From an uncultured Eubacteriales bacterium (GTDB lineage: Bacteria > Bacillota > Clostridia > Oscillospirales > Acutalibacteraceae), in NCBI GenBank assembly GCA_934491515.1, contig CAKSTF010000006.1, forward strand, positions 1 through 64,000: DNA of 64,000 nucleotides. The letters run 5' to 3'. Numbering within the stretch: the stretch's first letter is position 1; every line of letters begins with the position of its first letter. The notes under the pieces were generated by a model. The model saw only the letters and a list, made by a program, of their open reading frames with translations, did not search any database and had not been told where the DNA came from. Positions 41,391-49,120 of this stretch are shown piece after piece. The position numbers and the translations under genes are program-made.

Positions 41391-42887
41391 TCAGAAGTGA
41401 AGTGCCGTTATCGCACGGTCAAGTTTAAGATATTTTTCGTAAAGTTTTCCGTAAATCTCGGCGTCCTTTACATTCGGCGTGTAAGAATCTTTAAGTTTTA
41501 CCGCGCGCATTACAAGAATTGGTACTTCGCCCAGTCCCAGTGCGTTTGCGCAAAGTATCGCGGCACCCAGTGAGGTTGATTCCTTGTTATCGGTGGTTAT
41601 AAGCGTGCTGCCCGTAACCGACGCCTTGATTTTTGACCATTCCGCATCGCGCGCGCCGCCGCCCAAAGAACGTATTTCGTGTATGGCTATTCCTGCTTTT
41701 TTGAAACTTTCAAGATTTTCACGCAGCATATACGAAACGCCTTCCATAATCGCACGGATAAAGTGACCTTTTTTTGTGTTAATGGAAACGCCGTAAAAAC
41801 ATCCGCGAACATCGGGGCAAAAATCGGGCATTGCCTTTCCGGCAAAATGCGGCAGCATTATAAGTCCGTCTGAACCAGGTGCGATTTCGCTTGCAAGCGA
41901 ACTCATATAATCATAGGCGTTAAGGGAGGAATTACGGCAGCCGTCGGTGGCGGCTATAAATTCATCCTTAAACCATTTCATTATTATTGCGGCAGTGGCG
42001 TTGTACGCAAGTGCCAGATACTTGCCGTTATAATGCGTGTAATACTGAAGCGCCACACCTGTGTTAAAATCGGGTTTGTCGGCGGTGGCGGCAACGGTAA
42101 GACATGTGCCTGTAGTTTCGGTAACAATGCCGCTTTCAATATTTCCTGCACCGATAGCGCTTGAAGTTTGGTCCATGGCGGTAAGCACCACAGGTATACC
42201 TGCAGGCAGGGAAGTATCGCGCGCGGCGGAATCGGTCACGGTACCGGCAATACTTCCGCAGGGCATAACTTCGGGAAGAAGGTCGGCTGAAGCACCGGCA
42301 AGATTTAAAAACTCGTCGCAATATCTGCGCGCGGTAATGTTGTAATATCCCGTAGAGCATATAAGCGAATGTTCCGTGCTTATAACGCCCGTAAGTTTGT
42401 ATACAAGATAATCCTCAAGCAAAAGCACTTTGGAAACTTTACCGCCCGTGTTTTTATCCGATAAAACCATTTTAAGTTTTGCAAGCGGTAACGCACCGCC
42501 GATTTCCGGCATGCCGGTTGTTTTGTAAAACTTTTCGGCTGATATGTTTTCGGATAAGAACGCCGCTTCGCTTTCCGCACGGTCGTCAAGCCAGACTATT
42601 GCAGGGCGCAGCGGATCACCGTGCCTGTCAAGAACTATGCTGGTTTCGCCCTGAGTGGTGATGCCGCAGGCAACAACGTTTTCTTTTGATACATTGCCTG
42701 AAAAAAGTTTTTTTATGCTTTTGCACATACCGTCCCAATAAATAAGAGGGTCGGCTTCAACAATATGTTCGCCGCGCGTATCAAGTGCGTATTCCGCGGT
42801 GCTGCTGTCAATCAGGTTGAAATCGGTGTCAAAAGCGCAGCATTTCATAGAAGTCGTACCGACGTCGAAAGTAAGTATTATATCCAT
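41391..42887 (-). CDS. FGGY-family carbohydrate kinase (locus 2)
   Basis: The 498-residue kinase has 'TFDVGTTSMKCCAFD' (phosphate 1), 'AIVWLDDRAE' (substrate site), 'TAMDQTSSAIGAGNIESG' (catalytic Asp region) and 'IRSLGGGARDAEWSKIKASVTG' (adenosine site). It is a paralogue of the locus-1 kinase but clearly diverged, closer in style to gluconokinase/xylulokinase members. It is the last gene of the leftward unit with the GntR/LacI regulator and the concanavalin-fold protein (gaps 11-12 nt). Probable substrate: the ketose or uronate-derived sugar made by this locus. Confidence 0.92.
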   Translation of the reverse strand: MDIILTFDVGTTSMKCCAFDTDFNLIDSSTAEYALDTRGEHIVEADPLIYWDGMCKSIKKLFSGNVSKENVVACGITTQGETSIVLDRHGDPLRPAIVWLDDRAESEAAFLSENISAEKFYKTTGMPEIGGALPLAKLKMVLSDKNTGGKVSKVLLLEDYLVYKLTGVISTEHSLICSTGYYNITARRYCDEFLNLAGASADLLPEVMPCGSIAGTVTDSAARDTSLPAGIPVVLTAMDQTSSAIGAGNIESGIVTETTGTCLTVAATADKPDFNTGVALQYYTHYNGKYLALAYNATAAIIMKWFKDEFIAATDGCRNSSLNAYDYMSSLASEIAPGSDGLIMLPHFAGKAMPDFCPDVRGCFYGVSINTKKGHFIRAIMEGVSYMLRENLESFKKAGIAIHEIRSLGGGARDAEWSKIKASVTGSTLITTDNKESTSLGAAILCANALGLGEVPILVMRAVKLKDSYTPNVKDAEIYGKLYEKYLKLDRAITALHF

Positions 42888-42898
42888 AATTTCACCTT

Positions 42899-43996
42899 TT
42901 AAAAGTTTTCCGTTTTCGCGATTGCACAGGATTCGCGAACGCGAAGGTTAGGAGATAAAACAGTGCGCATCTCAATACCGGAACGATGTTCGATAAGTTC
43001 AATAAGATTTTGCGCGGCGGTGCGGCCTATCTGTTCTTTCGGGTGTATAACGGTGGTCATCTGCGGATATGTAGCCTTTGCAAGAATAGTATCGTCGAAT
43101 CCTATAACCGATACGTCCTGCGGAATTTTTATTCCCGCGCCCGAAAGTATTCTGAAAGTTTTAAGCGCAACTTCATCGTTGTAATTGAATACGGCGGTGA
43201 CCTTTTCGTCATTTATAACCGAGATGAGTTTTTCGGGCAGGGTAATGTCCTTTTCCACCGCAAACAAAGGGGTAAGCCCCTGTTCTTTCAGAACAGAGTT
43301 GAAACCTTCAAAACGTGGCTTGTTTTCGGTGAATTTGCTGCAGCATACCATTGCAAACTTTTCGTGCCCTAAAGATATTAGATGCTCCGCTGCAAGACGG
43401 CCTGCGCCGTAATCGTCAAACATAACGCTGTAACAGGGGATTTCGTCGGGCATACAGTCTATCGCAATGCAGGGGATCGAGCGCTGCTGAACCGAAAGCA
43501 TAATGTTTTTAAAGCGTTCTGTAATAGGCTCTACATAGTGTGAAGGCTGAAGAATTATCCCCGAACAGTTGCCCTGTAAGATCTGCTCAAGTATGTCGCA
43601 GATTGTACTTTGACTATCCTGCGTGTCGTGTATAACGAATTGGTAGTTTTTCTGCGTCAGCACGTCCGCAATACTTTTAATGTAGTATGAAGAAAAGTAT
43701 GCGTATGTAACGTCCAGCAGAACGTGCACCTTGCCGGTGACCGCCGTGCCTGCCCTAAAGCATACGAACGTTCCTTTTCCGTGCTGCTTTTGTACGTAGT
43801 TTTCATTAACAAGCTGCGAAAGCGCCGCGCGCACCGTCATACGGCTAAGCCCCAAAGATTCGGCAAGTTCATTTTCGCTGGGTATCTTTTCGCCGTAACC
43901 TATTTTTCCGTTGCGTATGTCCTGCTGCATCGCTTCTTTAAGCTGTGCGTATAAAGGCAGGGGATTGCCCCTGTCAATCAAATATTCAAACTTCAT
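42899..43996 (-). CDS. GntR-type HTH / LacI-type sensor regulator (AraR-like)
   Basis: The 365-residue repressor has a GntR winged helix (about residues 5-75) with 'PLYAQLKEAMQQDIRNGKIGYGEKIPSENELAESLGLSRMTVRAALSQL'-type sequence; its recognition helix is around 'LGLSRMTVRAAL'. A LacI/periplasmic-binding sensor domain fills 85-365 ('CSGIILQPS', 'GYGAGRLAAEHLISLGHEKFAMV'-like region). This combination defines the AraR subfamily. It sits between the kinase and the concanavalin-fold gene. Two matching palindromic sites in the divergent promoter region (44682 and 45001) are probable operators, with a sugar as inducer. Confidence 0.9.
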   Translation of the reverse strand: MKFEYLIDRGNPLPLYAQLKEAMQQDIRNGKIGYGEKIPSENELAESLGLSRMTVRAALSQLVNENYVQKQHGKGTFVCFRAGTAVTGKVHVLLDVTYAYFSSYYIKSIADVLTQKNYQFVIHDTQDSQSTICDILEQILQGNCSGIILQPSHYVEPITERFKNIMLSVQQRSIPCIAIDCMPDEIPCYSVMFDDYGAGRLAAEHLISLGHEKFAMVCCSKFTENKPRFEGFNSVLKEQGLTPLFAVEKDITLPEKLISVINDEKVTAVFNYNDEVALKTFRILSGAGIKIPQDVSVIGFDDTILAKATYPQMTTVIHPKEQIGRTAAQNLIELIEHRSGIEMRTVLSPNLRVRESCAIAKTENF

Positions 43997-44008
43997 AACG
44001 CTTCCTCC

Positions 44009-44632
44009 TTAAAATTCGGGGATGTACTCGTCGGCAGTTTCTGCCCAAACGGCTTTGCGTATTTTAAAATTTCTGAATTTCAGTTTTGCACAATATGCTT
44101 CAAATCCCACAAGTCCGTGCTTTTTGAAATCAATAGGCTCAGGGTCGGTAACTTCAAGCACAAGCTTGCCGTCAACGGCAACAAAAATATGCCCGTCAAT
44201 ACTGCCGCACTGTATACGGTATATGCGCCCCGCTTCAAACTTAAAAAGTGGCGTTGCTGCATTAAGCACATACTCCGGTGATTTTTCAAAACCCACTTTG
44301 CCATGCCACCAGCCTTCAAGACCCACCACATAAGCAATATCGCGCGTGTTTGTTTCAAAGTTCCAGCTGCCGTTCCACATAACGTTTATATCGTGCGAAC
44401 AGGGAAGTACCGTTGCGGCTTCAAAATCAAGTATCACATTTTCGTTATAACTATTTTTGGATATCGCCATTCCCGGAAAATTACCGCGGTTTTCACCGAT
44501 AAGCCAACCTTCCTCTACGCGCCACTTGCCGCCGCACACCGTAAAGTCATCCTTAAAAGAATTTTCCGTAAAGGGCTTATCATATAATATAGGGCAATGA
44601 TCGGGATCAATTTCTTTTTTCAAAAGTATCAT
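44009..44632 (-). CDS. Concanavalin-fold (DUF1080/LamG-like) protein
   Basis: The 207-residue protein has no signal peptide. The order of elements is typical for the DUF1080/laminin-G-like beta-sandwich: 'KWRVEEGWLIGENRG', 'VILDFEAATVLP', 'INVMWNGSW', 'YRIQCGSIDGHIFVAVDGKLVLEV' and 'HGLVGFEAYCAKLKFRNFKIR'. The start ATG 44632 has GGAGG 9 nt upstream. It is the first gene of the leftward operon. As a cytoplasmic protein it may bind or process a sugar such as a keto-disaccharide; no catalytic residues can be named. YesU-like proteins of pectin loci are a possible analogue. Confidence 0.7.
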   Translation of the reverse strand: MILLKKEIDPDHCPILYDKPFTENSFKDDFTVCGGKWRVEEGWLIGENRGNFPGMAISKNSYNENVILDFEAATVLPCSHDINVMWNGSWNFETNTRDIAYVVGLEGWWHGKVGFEKSPEYVLNAATPLFKFEAGRIYRIQCGSIDGHIFVAVDGKLVLEVTDPEPIDFKKHGLVGFEAYCAKLKFRNFKIRKAVWAETADEYIPEF

Positions 44633-44681
44633 AAGCCGGTTCCTCCTATGAATATGTTTGTAAAAGAGAAAATAGTGCACA

Positions 44682-44705
44682 ACTTGTATAAACATCTGTA
44701 CAATG
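44682..44705. promoter_or_regulatory. AraR-like operator, site 1
   Basis: ACTTGTATAAACATCTGTACAA lies just downstream of the leftward -10, and it matches site 2 at 20 of 26 positions. TTGTA and its complement TACAA form the palindromic ends. Its position would block leftward transcription. Confidence 0.65.
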
Positions 44706-44712
44706 TGGCTTT

Positions 44713-44740
44713 ATTATAGCATACAATCTGAAAATTTCAA
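44713..44740 (-). promoter_or_regulatory. Leftward promoter of sugar locus 2
   Basis: On the minus strand: TTGAAA (44735-44740), a 16-nt spacer and a consensus TATAAT (44713-44718). Confidence 0.8.
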
Positions 44741-44928
44741 GTTTTTTTGTCGTAGTATAAACGCCGATACAGTCTGAAAAAGGAAATTTTACAGTGCGCT
44801 TTTAACAGATAAAGGGAGAAAACGGCAGGTTTTTTCCATTATCAGGAAAGTTGGATAATGAATCAAACAAAAACTGACAATACAACTATAGCAATATTAA
44901 CAAACAATAATTTTTTTGTTGAATTTGC

Positions 44929-44957
44929 TTGAAAAGCACCCACTTTTGTGTTATTTT
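44929..44957 (+). promoter_or_regulatory. Rightward promoter of sugar locus 2
   Basis: TTGAAA (44929-44934), a 17-nt spacer and TATTTT (44952-44957), upstream of operator site 2 and the GH4 gene. The 480-nt gap 44633-45118 contains these two promoters and the two operators, and no gene. Confidence 0.55.
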
Positions 44958-45000
44958 ATGTTATGTAAAAGAGAAAAAACGTTTGTGTTAATGTTGGATA

Positions 45001-45024
45001 ACTTGTACGAACATCAGTATAAGT
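45001..45024. promoter_or_regulatory. AraR-like operator, site 2
   Basis: ACTTGTAC - 8 nt - GTATAAGT is an imperfect palindrome, in direct orientation to site 1 and with the same 8-nt centre pattern (AACATC). It lies between the rightward promoter and the GH4 gene. GTAAAAGAGAAAA precedes both sites. Confidence 0.68.
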
Positions 45025-45118
45025 TGAGGGCAAAATGCTTCTGTTACAGCGAAAAATCGGTAGTTTTTTGTCGAAAACTGTTCAATTTAAGAATCAGCGC
45101 TATCAAGGGAGGATAATA

Positions 45119-46492
45119 ATGGGAGTGAAAATTTCGATAATCGGCGCAGGCAGCGCCGTGTTTTCAATAAACCTTATTAAAGATATTTGTATAAACCGTA
45201 ATTTTGACGGTTCCACCGTTACCTTAATGGATACCAATGAACGGCGTCTTACGGGTATATATAATCTGTGTCGCAGGTATATAGAGGAAGAGGGAATGAA
45301 CCTCAACCTTGAAAAAACAATGGATAGGCGCACAGCGCTTAAAGATTCCGATTTTGTTTTGCACGTAGCGCTTGATTACGGTCATCAGCGTATGAAGGAC
45401 GGCTGGAAGGTTGCAAAAGAACTCGGTTACAGATTCGGCGGAAGCATGCACATTATGCATGACGAGGCTTTTTGGGTGAACTTTTATCAGATACGCCTTA
45501 TGGAGTCTGTTTACCTTGATATGCAGGAACTGTGTCCCGATGCGTGGATGCTTATAGTTGCCAATCCCGTTCAGGCAGGCATTACATATCTTGCGCGCAA
45601 GTATCCGGGTGCCAAGATAATTGGTATGTGCCACGGTGGCTACCGTGCGCTTGAACTTTTCGACGCCATGGGTCTTGACAGAAGCAAATGCTCCTTTGAA
45701 GTGTCGGGCGTAAACCACTTCGTGTTTATGAACACCTTTTATTATAAAGGCGAGGACGGTTTCCCGCTTCTTGATAAATGGCTTGCAGAGGGCAAGAATA
45801 TGGAACTGCTTAACACGGCCGATATGCACGAATGGCGTAAATACAGCAAATTAGGCCCGAAAGCCGTTGACATCTACCGCAGATTCGGTGTCTTCCCGAT
45901 AGGCGATACCGCTTCCCCGGGCGGCGGCGCGTGGGGTTGGTGGTATAACACTGATGACGCCAAAGAAAAATATATGGATGATCCTGAAAAATGGTGGATG
46001 GCTCACTTTGAAACAAGCGAAGAACATCTGCGCGATATATGGCAGTCTATCGAAGATCCGAATACAAAGGTTACCGAGTTTTTCGGAACCATCGCCGCAG
46101 ACGAACCTATGATTCCGGCGATAGAGGCTTTGGCATTTGACGTTGAACAGAAAGTAATAGTAAACATACAAAACAGCGGAAATTTTGTTCCCGGGATACC
46201 CACGGATTATTCCTGCGAATGTTGGGGGCTGCTGAACAAAAGCGGTGTTCACGGACTTCCGATGACTCCGCAGCCTAAAACGGTTATAGCGCACGCTTTG
46301 CGTGACCGCGTAGCGTGTGTCGAGGCGGAACTTGCGGCTCTTGAAACGGGGGACCGCAACGCGCTTGTACAGTTAGTGCTTATGGACCCGTGGACCAGAA
46401 GTCTTGAACAGGCGGAAAACCTTGTTACCGCAATACTTGACCTTCCGTGCAATAAAGAAATGAAAGAATATTTTACCAATTCTGATAAATAA
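45119..46492 (+). CDS. GH4 family glycosidase (NAD/Mn-dependent; possible alpha-uronidase subtype)
   Basis: The 457-residue GH4 enzyme has an NAD-binding 'ISIIGAGSAVFSINLI' at the N-terminus. 'TLMDTNERRL' and 'LIVANPVQAGITYLA' follow. The metal-site Cys is in 'IGMCHGG' and the metal His in 'VSGVNHFVF'. GH4 subgroups are distinguished by the motif after the Cys. CHG forms, as seen here, are associated with alpha-glucuronidase/galacturonidase members rather than phospho-glucosidases (CDMP or CNVP), so a uronide substrate is plausible. The start ATG has AAGGGAGG upstream. It is the first gene of the rightward run. Confidence 0.9.
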   Translation: MGVKISIIGAGSAVFSINLIKDICINRNFDGSTVTLMDTNERRLTGIYNLCRRYIEEEGMNLNLEKTMDRRTALKDSDFVLHVALDYGHQRMKDGWKVAKELGYRFGGSMHIMHDEAFWVNFYQIRLMESVYLDMQELCPDAWMLIVANPVQAGITYLARKYPGAKIIGMCHGGYRALELFDAMGLDRSKCSFEVSGVNHFVFMNTFYYKGEDGFPLLDKWLAEGKNMELLNTADMHEWRKYSKLGPKAVDIYRRFGVFPIGDTASPGGGAWGWWYNTDDAKEKYMDDPEKWWMAHFETSEEHLRDIWQSIEDPNTKVTEFFGTIAADEPMIPAIEALAFDVEQKVIVNIQNSGNFVPGIPTDYSCECWGLLNKSGVHGLPMTPQPKTVIAHALRDRVACVEAELAALETGDRNALVQLVLMDPWTRSLEQAENLVTAILDLPCNKEMKEYFTNSDK

Positions 46493-46504
46493 GGAGAATT
46501 CAAC

Positions 46505-47860
46505 ATGAAAAGAGAAGCAACCAAGGTAGTTATCTTAGGCGTAGGCGATCAACAGTATCCGCAGGATGAGCTCGGCAGAGTGATTGCCGATTTTAACGAC
46601 AAAGTTAAAAAACTTCCTTCGGCTGATGTAGTTTGCGAATGTACTATCATGAACGATGCGGACGCAACCGCCGCCGCTGCGGCTGTTGCAGGCAAAAAGT
46701 TCGATGCGATAATCGTGAACTACGTTTCATGGCACATAACCCCTTATGTAATGCGCACACTTAAAGATTACCGCGATATTCCGGTTCTTGTTTACGGCAG
46801 CGGCGGCTGGACCGACAGCACCGGCAAGATAATCGCCCCCGCGGCAGCGGCAGGCACCACGGCAATAACTCCGGTTTTAAGAGAACTCGGCATAAAGTAC
46901 GAACTTGTAAACAGCAAACCCGACGAGCCGGTTAAGACCGACGATATAGAGCGCTTCCTGCGTGTTATAGGGGCTGTTAAAGCGGTAAGGCATTCACGCG
47001 TAGGCCTTTACGGATATGCTGATATGGGACTTTTCAGCTGCGCGTACAACAAAACGCTTGCTTTTAATAAACTCGGCGTTGATATTGAAGATTATCTGGC
47101 ATACGACCTTGTTGACACAATGAATTCCTTTAGCGAAGAAGAAGTTGACGAGGCGCTTAAAGAGATAAATTCGCAGACGGTACATACAAACGAGATCAAA
47201 ACCGAAGCACTTAAAAAGGTTGCAAGGCTTTATCTTGCAATGAAGGGTAAAAAGGACAGCCGCGGTCTTGACGCAATTTCCATTAAATGCGTTTTCGGCG
47301 TTACCCAGATGGGCTTTAACCCCTGCCTTGCGCAGAGCCTTTTGGCGGATAAAGACACAAGCGTTATCTGCGAATGCGATGCTTACGGTATGATAACCGG
47401 CATAATGCTTTCAAGAATAAGCGATAAATCTTCCGCTTTTGTAGAGCATTACGAGATATCCGATGATTCCGTGCTTGTGGGCGTTTGCGGCTTTGTTCCC
47501 AAGGACTTTATCGAGGGCGATTTTAAAATCCGCAGTGCAAACCTCGGAGAGTTCAATACCGGTATCAGCAATGTTTCCAAGATGAAAACGGGAACCTGCA
47601 CTTTTGCAAGACTTTTTGAAACACACGGTCAGTACAAACTTTTCCTAGGCAAGGGCGAAGCAAAGCCGAACCCGAAGTGGACCGAAGCCGGTTGGGCGGA
47701 ACCCACTCCCGATTTCCCGAGTGTGGATCTTCACCCCGATGTTCCGTTAAAACACTATCTTGAAACGGTACCGGGTCAGCATATTGTTATGATTTACGGC
47801 GACTGGATTGAAGACATTGAAATGTTCTGCAAGTTTATGGACATTGAAATAGTAAGATAA
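46505..47860 (+). CDS. L-fucose/L-arabinose isomerase-fold protein (locus 2)
   Basis: The 451-residue paralogue of the gene at 19893 shares 'PVLVYGSGGWTD' (equivalent to 'PMLLWGLCGW'), 'AGTTAITPVLRELG', 'RVGLYGYADMGLFS', 'GITLSRISDKSSAFVEHYEISDD'-like stretches and the ending 'GQHIVMIYGDWIEDIEMFCKFMDIE'. A predicted aldose-ketose isomerase using Mn2+. AAGGAG lies before the ATG. It is 12 nt after GH4 and 12 nt before the TPI-like gene, which indicates a tight operon. Confidence 0.82.
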   Translation: MKREATKVVILGVGDQQYPQDELGRVIADFNDKVKKLPSADVVCECTIMNDADATAAAAAVAGKKFDAIIVNYVSWHITPYVMRTLKDYRDIPVLVYGSGGWTDSTGKIIAPAAAAGTTAITPVLRELGIKYELVNSKPDEPVKTDDIERFLRVIGAVKAVRHSRVGLYGYADMGLFSCAYNKTLAFNKLGVDIEDYLAYDLVDTMNSFSEEEVDEALKEINSQTVHTNEIKTEALKKVARLYLAMKGKKDSRGLDAISIKCVFGVTQMGFNPCLAQSLLADKDTSVICECDAYGMITGIMLSRISDKSSAFVEHYEISDDSVLVGVCGFVPKDFIEGDFKIRSANLGEFNTGISNVSKMKTGTCTFARLFETHGQYKLFLGKGEAKPNPKWTEAGWAEPTPDFPSVDLHPDVPLKHYLETVPGQHIVMIYGDWIEDIEMFCKFMDIEIVR

Positions 47861-47872
47861 GGCGGACGCACT

Positions 47873-48586
47873 ATGAAACCGAAGATAAGAACGCCTTATT
47901 TTGAAATAGGCACAAAAAACTATGTTTACGGCGATAAGTTGCTTCAGTATGCAATTGCGGCGGATAAAGCGGCTGAAAAGTATGATATAGACGTGCTTTT
48001 TATCTGTCCCGCAACCGAAATCCGCAGGGTGTGCGAGAACACGAAGAATCTTATCGTTCTGGCGCCTTATATGGATACGCTCCGTCCGGGCAGAGGTATG
48101 GCGGATATTTTACCGGAAGGACTTAAGGCAGCGGGCGCTAAAGGCGTGGTTATCAACCACTGTGAAAAACCGATGAGTCTGCCGCAGATGAAAGCCACTA
48201 TCGACAGGGCAAGAGAACTTGATTTTCTTGTGTTTGCCTGTGCCGATACTCTTGACGAAGCAAAGGCGATTGCAAACCTGCATCCCGATATCATAAATCC
48301 CGAACCTACCGATATAATCGGCGGCGGCAAGGGAGCAAGTCCCATGGCTTATGTCCGCGATTCTATAAAGGTTATAAAAGAGATTGATCCGGATATTATG
48401 GTAGAGCAGGCGGCGGGTATTACAAACGGAGATCAGGTTTATGATTTTATAATGGCGGGCTCGGAGGCAGCAGGCGCGGCTTCGGGCATTATGAACGCCG
48501 AAGACCCCTTAGCGATGATTGACGAAATGATAGCCGCCACCCGTAAAGCGGCGGATGATCTTAAAACTGCGGAAGGGGGTAAATGA
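47873..48586 (+). CDS. Triosephosphate-isomerase-like TIM-barrel protein (locus 2)
   Basis: The 237-residue paralogue of the gene at 18262 has 'YFEIGTKNYVYGD', 'LFICPATEIRRVCENTKNL', 'GAKGVVINHCEKPM', the altered catalytic-Glu loop 'NPEPTDIIGGG' and 'AGAASGIMNAEDP'. The short length and missing helices match the archaeal-type TPI subfamily. The ribosome binding site is weak (AAGGCGG). YjbQ starts 1 nt after its stop. The shared differences from glycolytic TPI in both copies suggest another sugar phosphate as substrate. Confidence 0.84.
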   Translation: MKPKIRTPYFEIGTKNYVYGDKLLQYAIAADKAAEKYDIDVLFICPATEIRRVCENTKNLIVLAPYMDTLRPGRGMADILPEGLKAAGAKGVVINHCEKPMSLPQMKATIDRARELDFLVFACADTLDEAKAIANLHPDIINPEPTDIIGGGKGASPMAYVRDSIKVIKEIDPDIMVEQAAGITNGDQVYDFIMAGSEAAGAASGIMNAEDPLAMIDEMIAATRKAADDLKTAEGGK

Positions 48587-48587
48587 T

Positions 48588-49082
48588 TTGGTTTTTCGTG
48601 AAGCCTTTAAAGTTGAAAGCAGAAACCGTGCGATAAGTTTTCACGATGTTACGGATAAAGTAAAGGAAATCGCAGTAAGATCGGGAATAAAGAACGGAAT
48701 AGCGGTTGTTTATTCGCACCATACAACATGCTCGGTTATAACGCAGGAATGTGCTTTCGATACTTCAATGACAGGGCTTGAAACATTACAACAGGACCTT
48801 GTTAATGTTTTTGAAAACATAATACCCACATGCAGGTACGAAGGTATGTACCTGCACCCCGGCAAAAAGGCTCTTGTTTTTGCCGAAGAACACGGGGAAG
48901 ACAATTTCGGCTGCCATAATACGGACGCGCACCTGCGTTCTTCTATAATCGGCAGGAACGTCACCGTAGTTCTGGCTGACGGCGAACTTGACCTCGGTGA
49001 TTTCGGACGTGTTCATTTCATCGACTGGGATCAGACAAGAGGCAGACAAAGAACCGTTCAGGTTATGATAATAGGCGAGTAG
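48588..49082 (+). CDS. YjbQ/UPF0047 family protein (locus 2)
   Basis: The 164-residue YjbQ-fold protein has 'SHHTTCSVITQECAFD', 'HNTDAHLRSSIIG' and 'FIDWDQTRGRQRTVQVMIIG'. The TTG start at 48588 directly follows the TPI-like stop (TGA-T-TTG) and has AAGGGGG 7 nt or so upstream, so translation is coupled to the TPI-like gene. It lacks the C-terminal tail of the locus-1 copy. It is the second instance in this window of YjbQ adjoining a TPI-like gene in a sugar locus. Confidence 0.88.
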   Translation: MVFREAFKVESRNRAISFHDVTDKVKEIAVRSGIKNGIAVVYSHHTTCSVITQECAFDTSMTGLETLQQDLVNVFENIIPTCRYEGMYLHPGKKALVFAEEHGEDNFGCHNTDAHLRSSIIGRNVTVVLADGELDLGDFGRVHFIDWDQTRGRQRTVQVMIIGE

Positions 49083-49120
49083 AAAAAACACAGTTAAATC
49101 TGTAAGAGAGGAATGTTACT

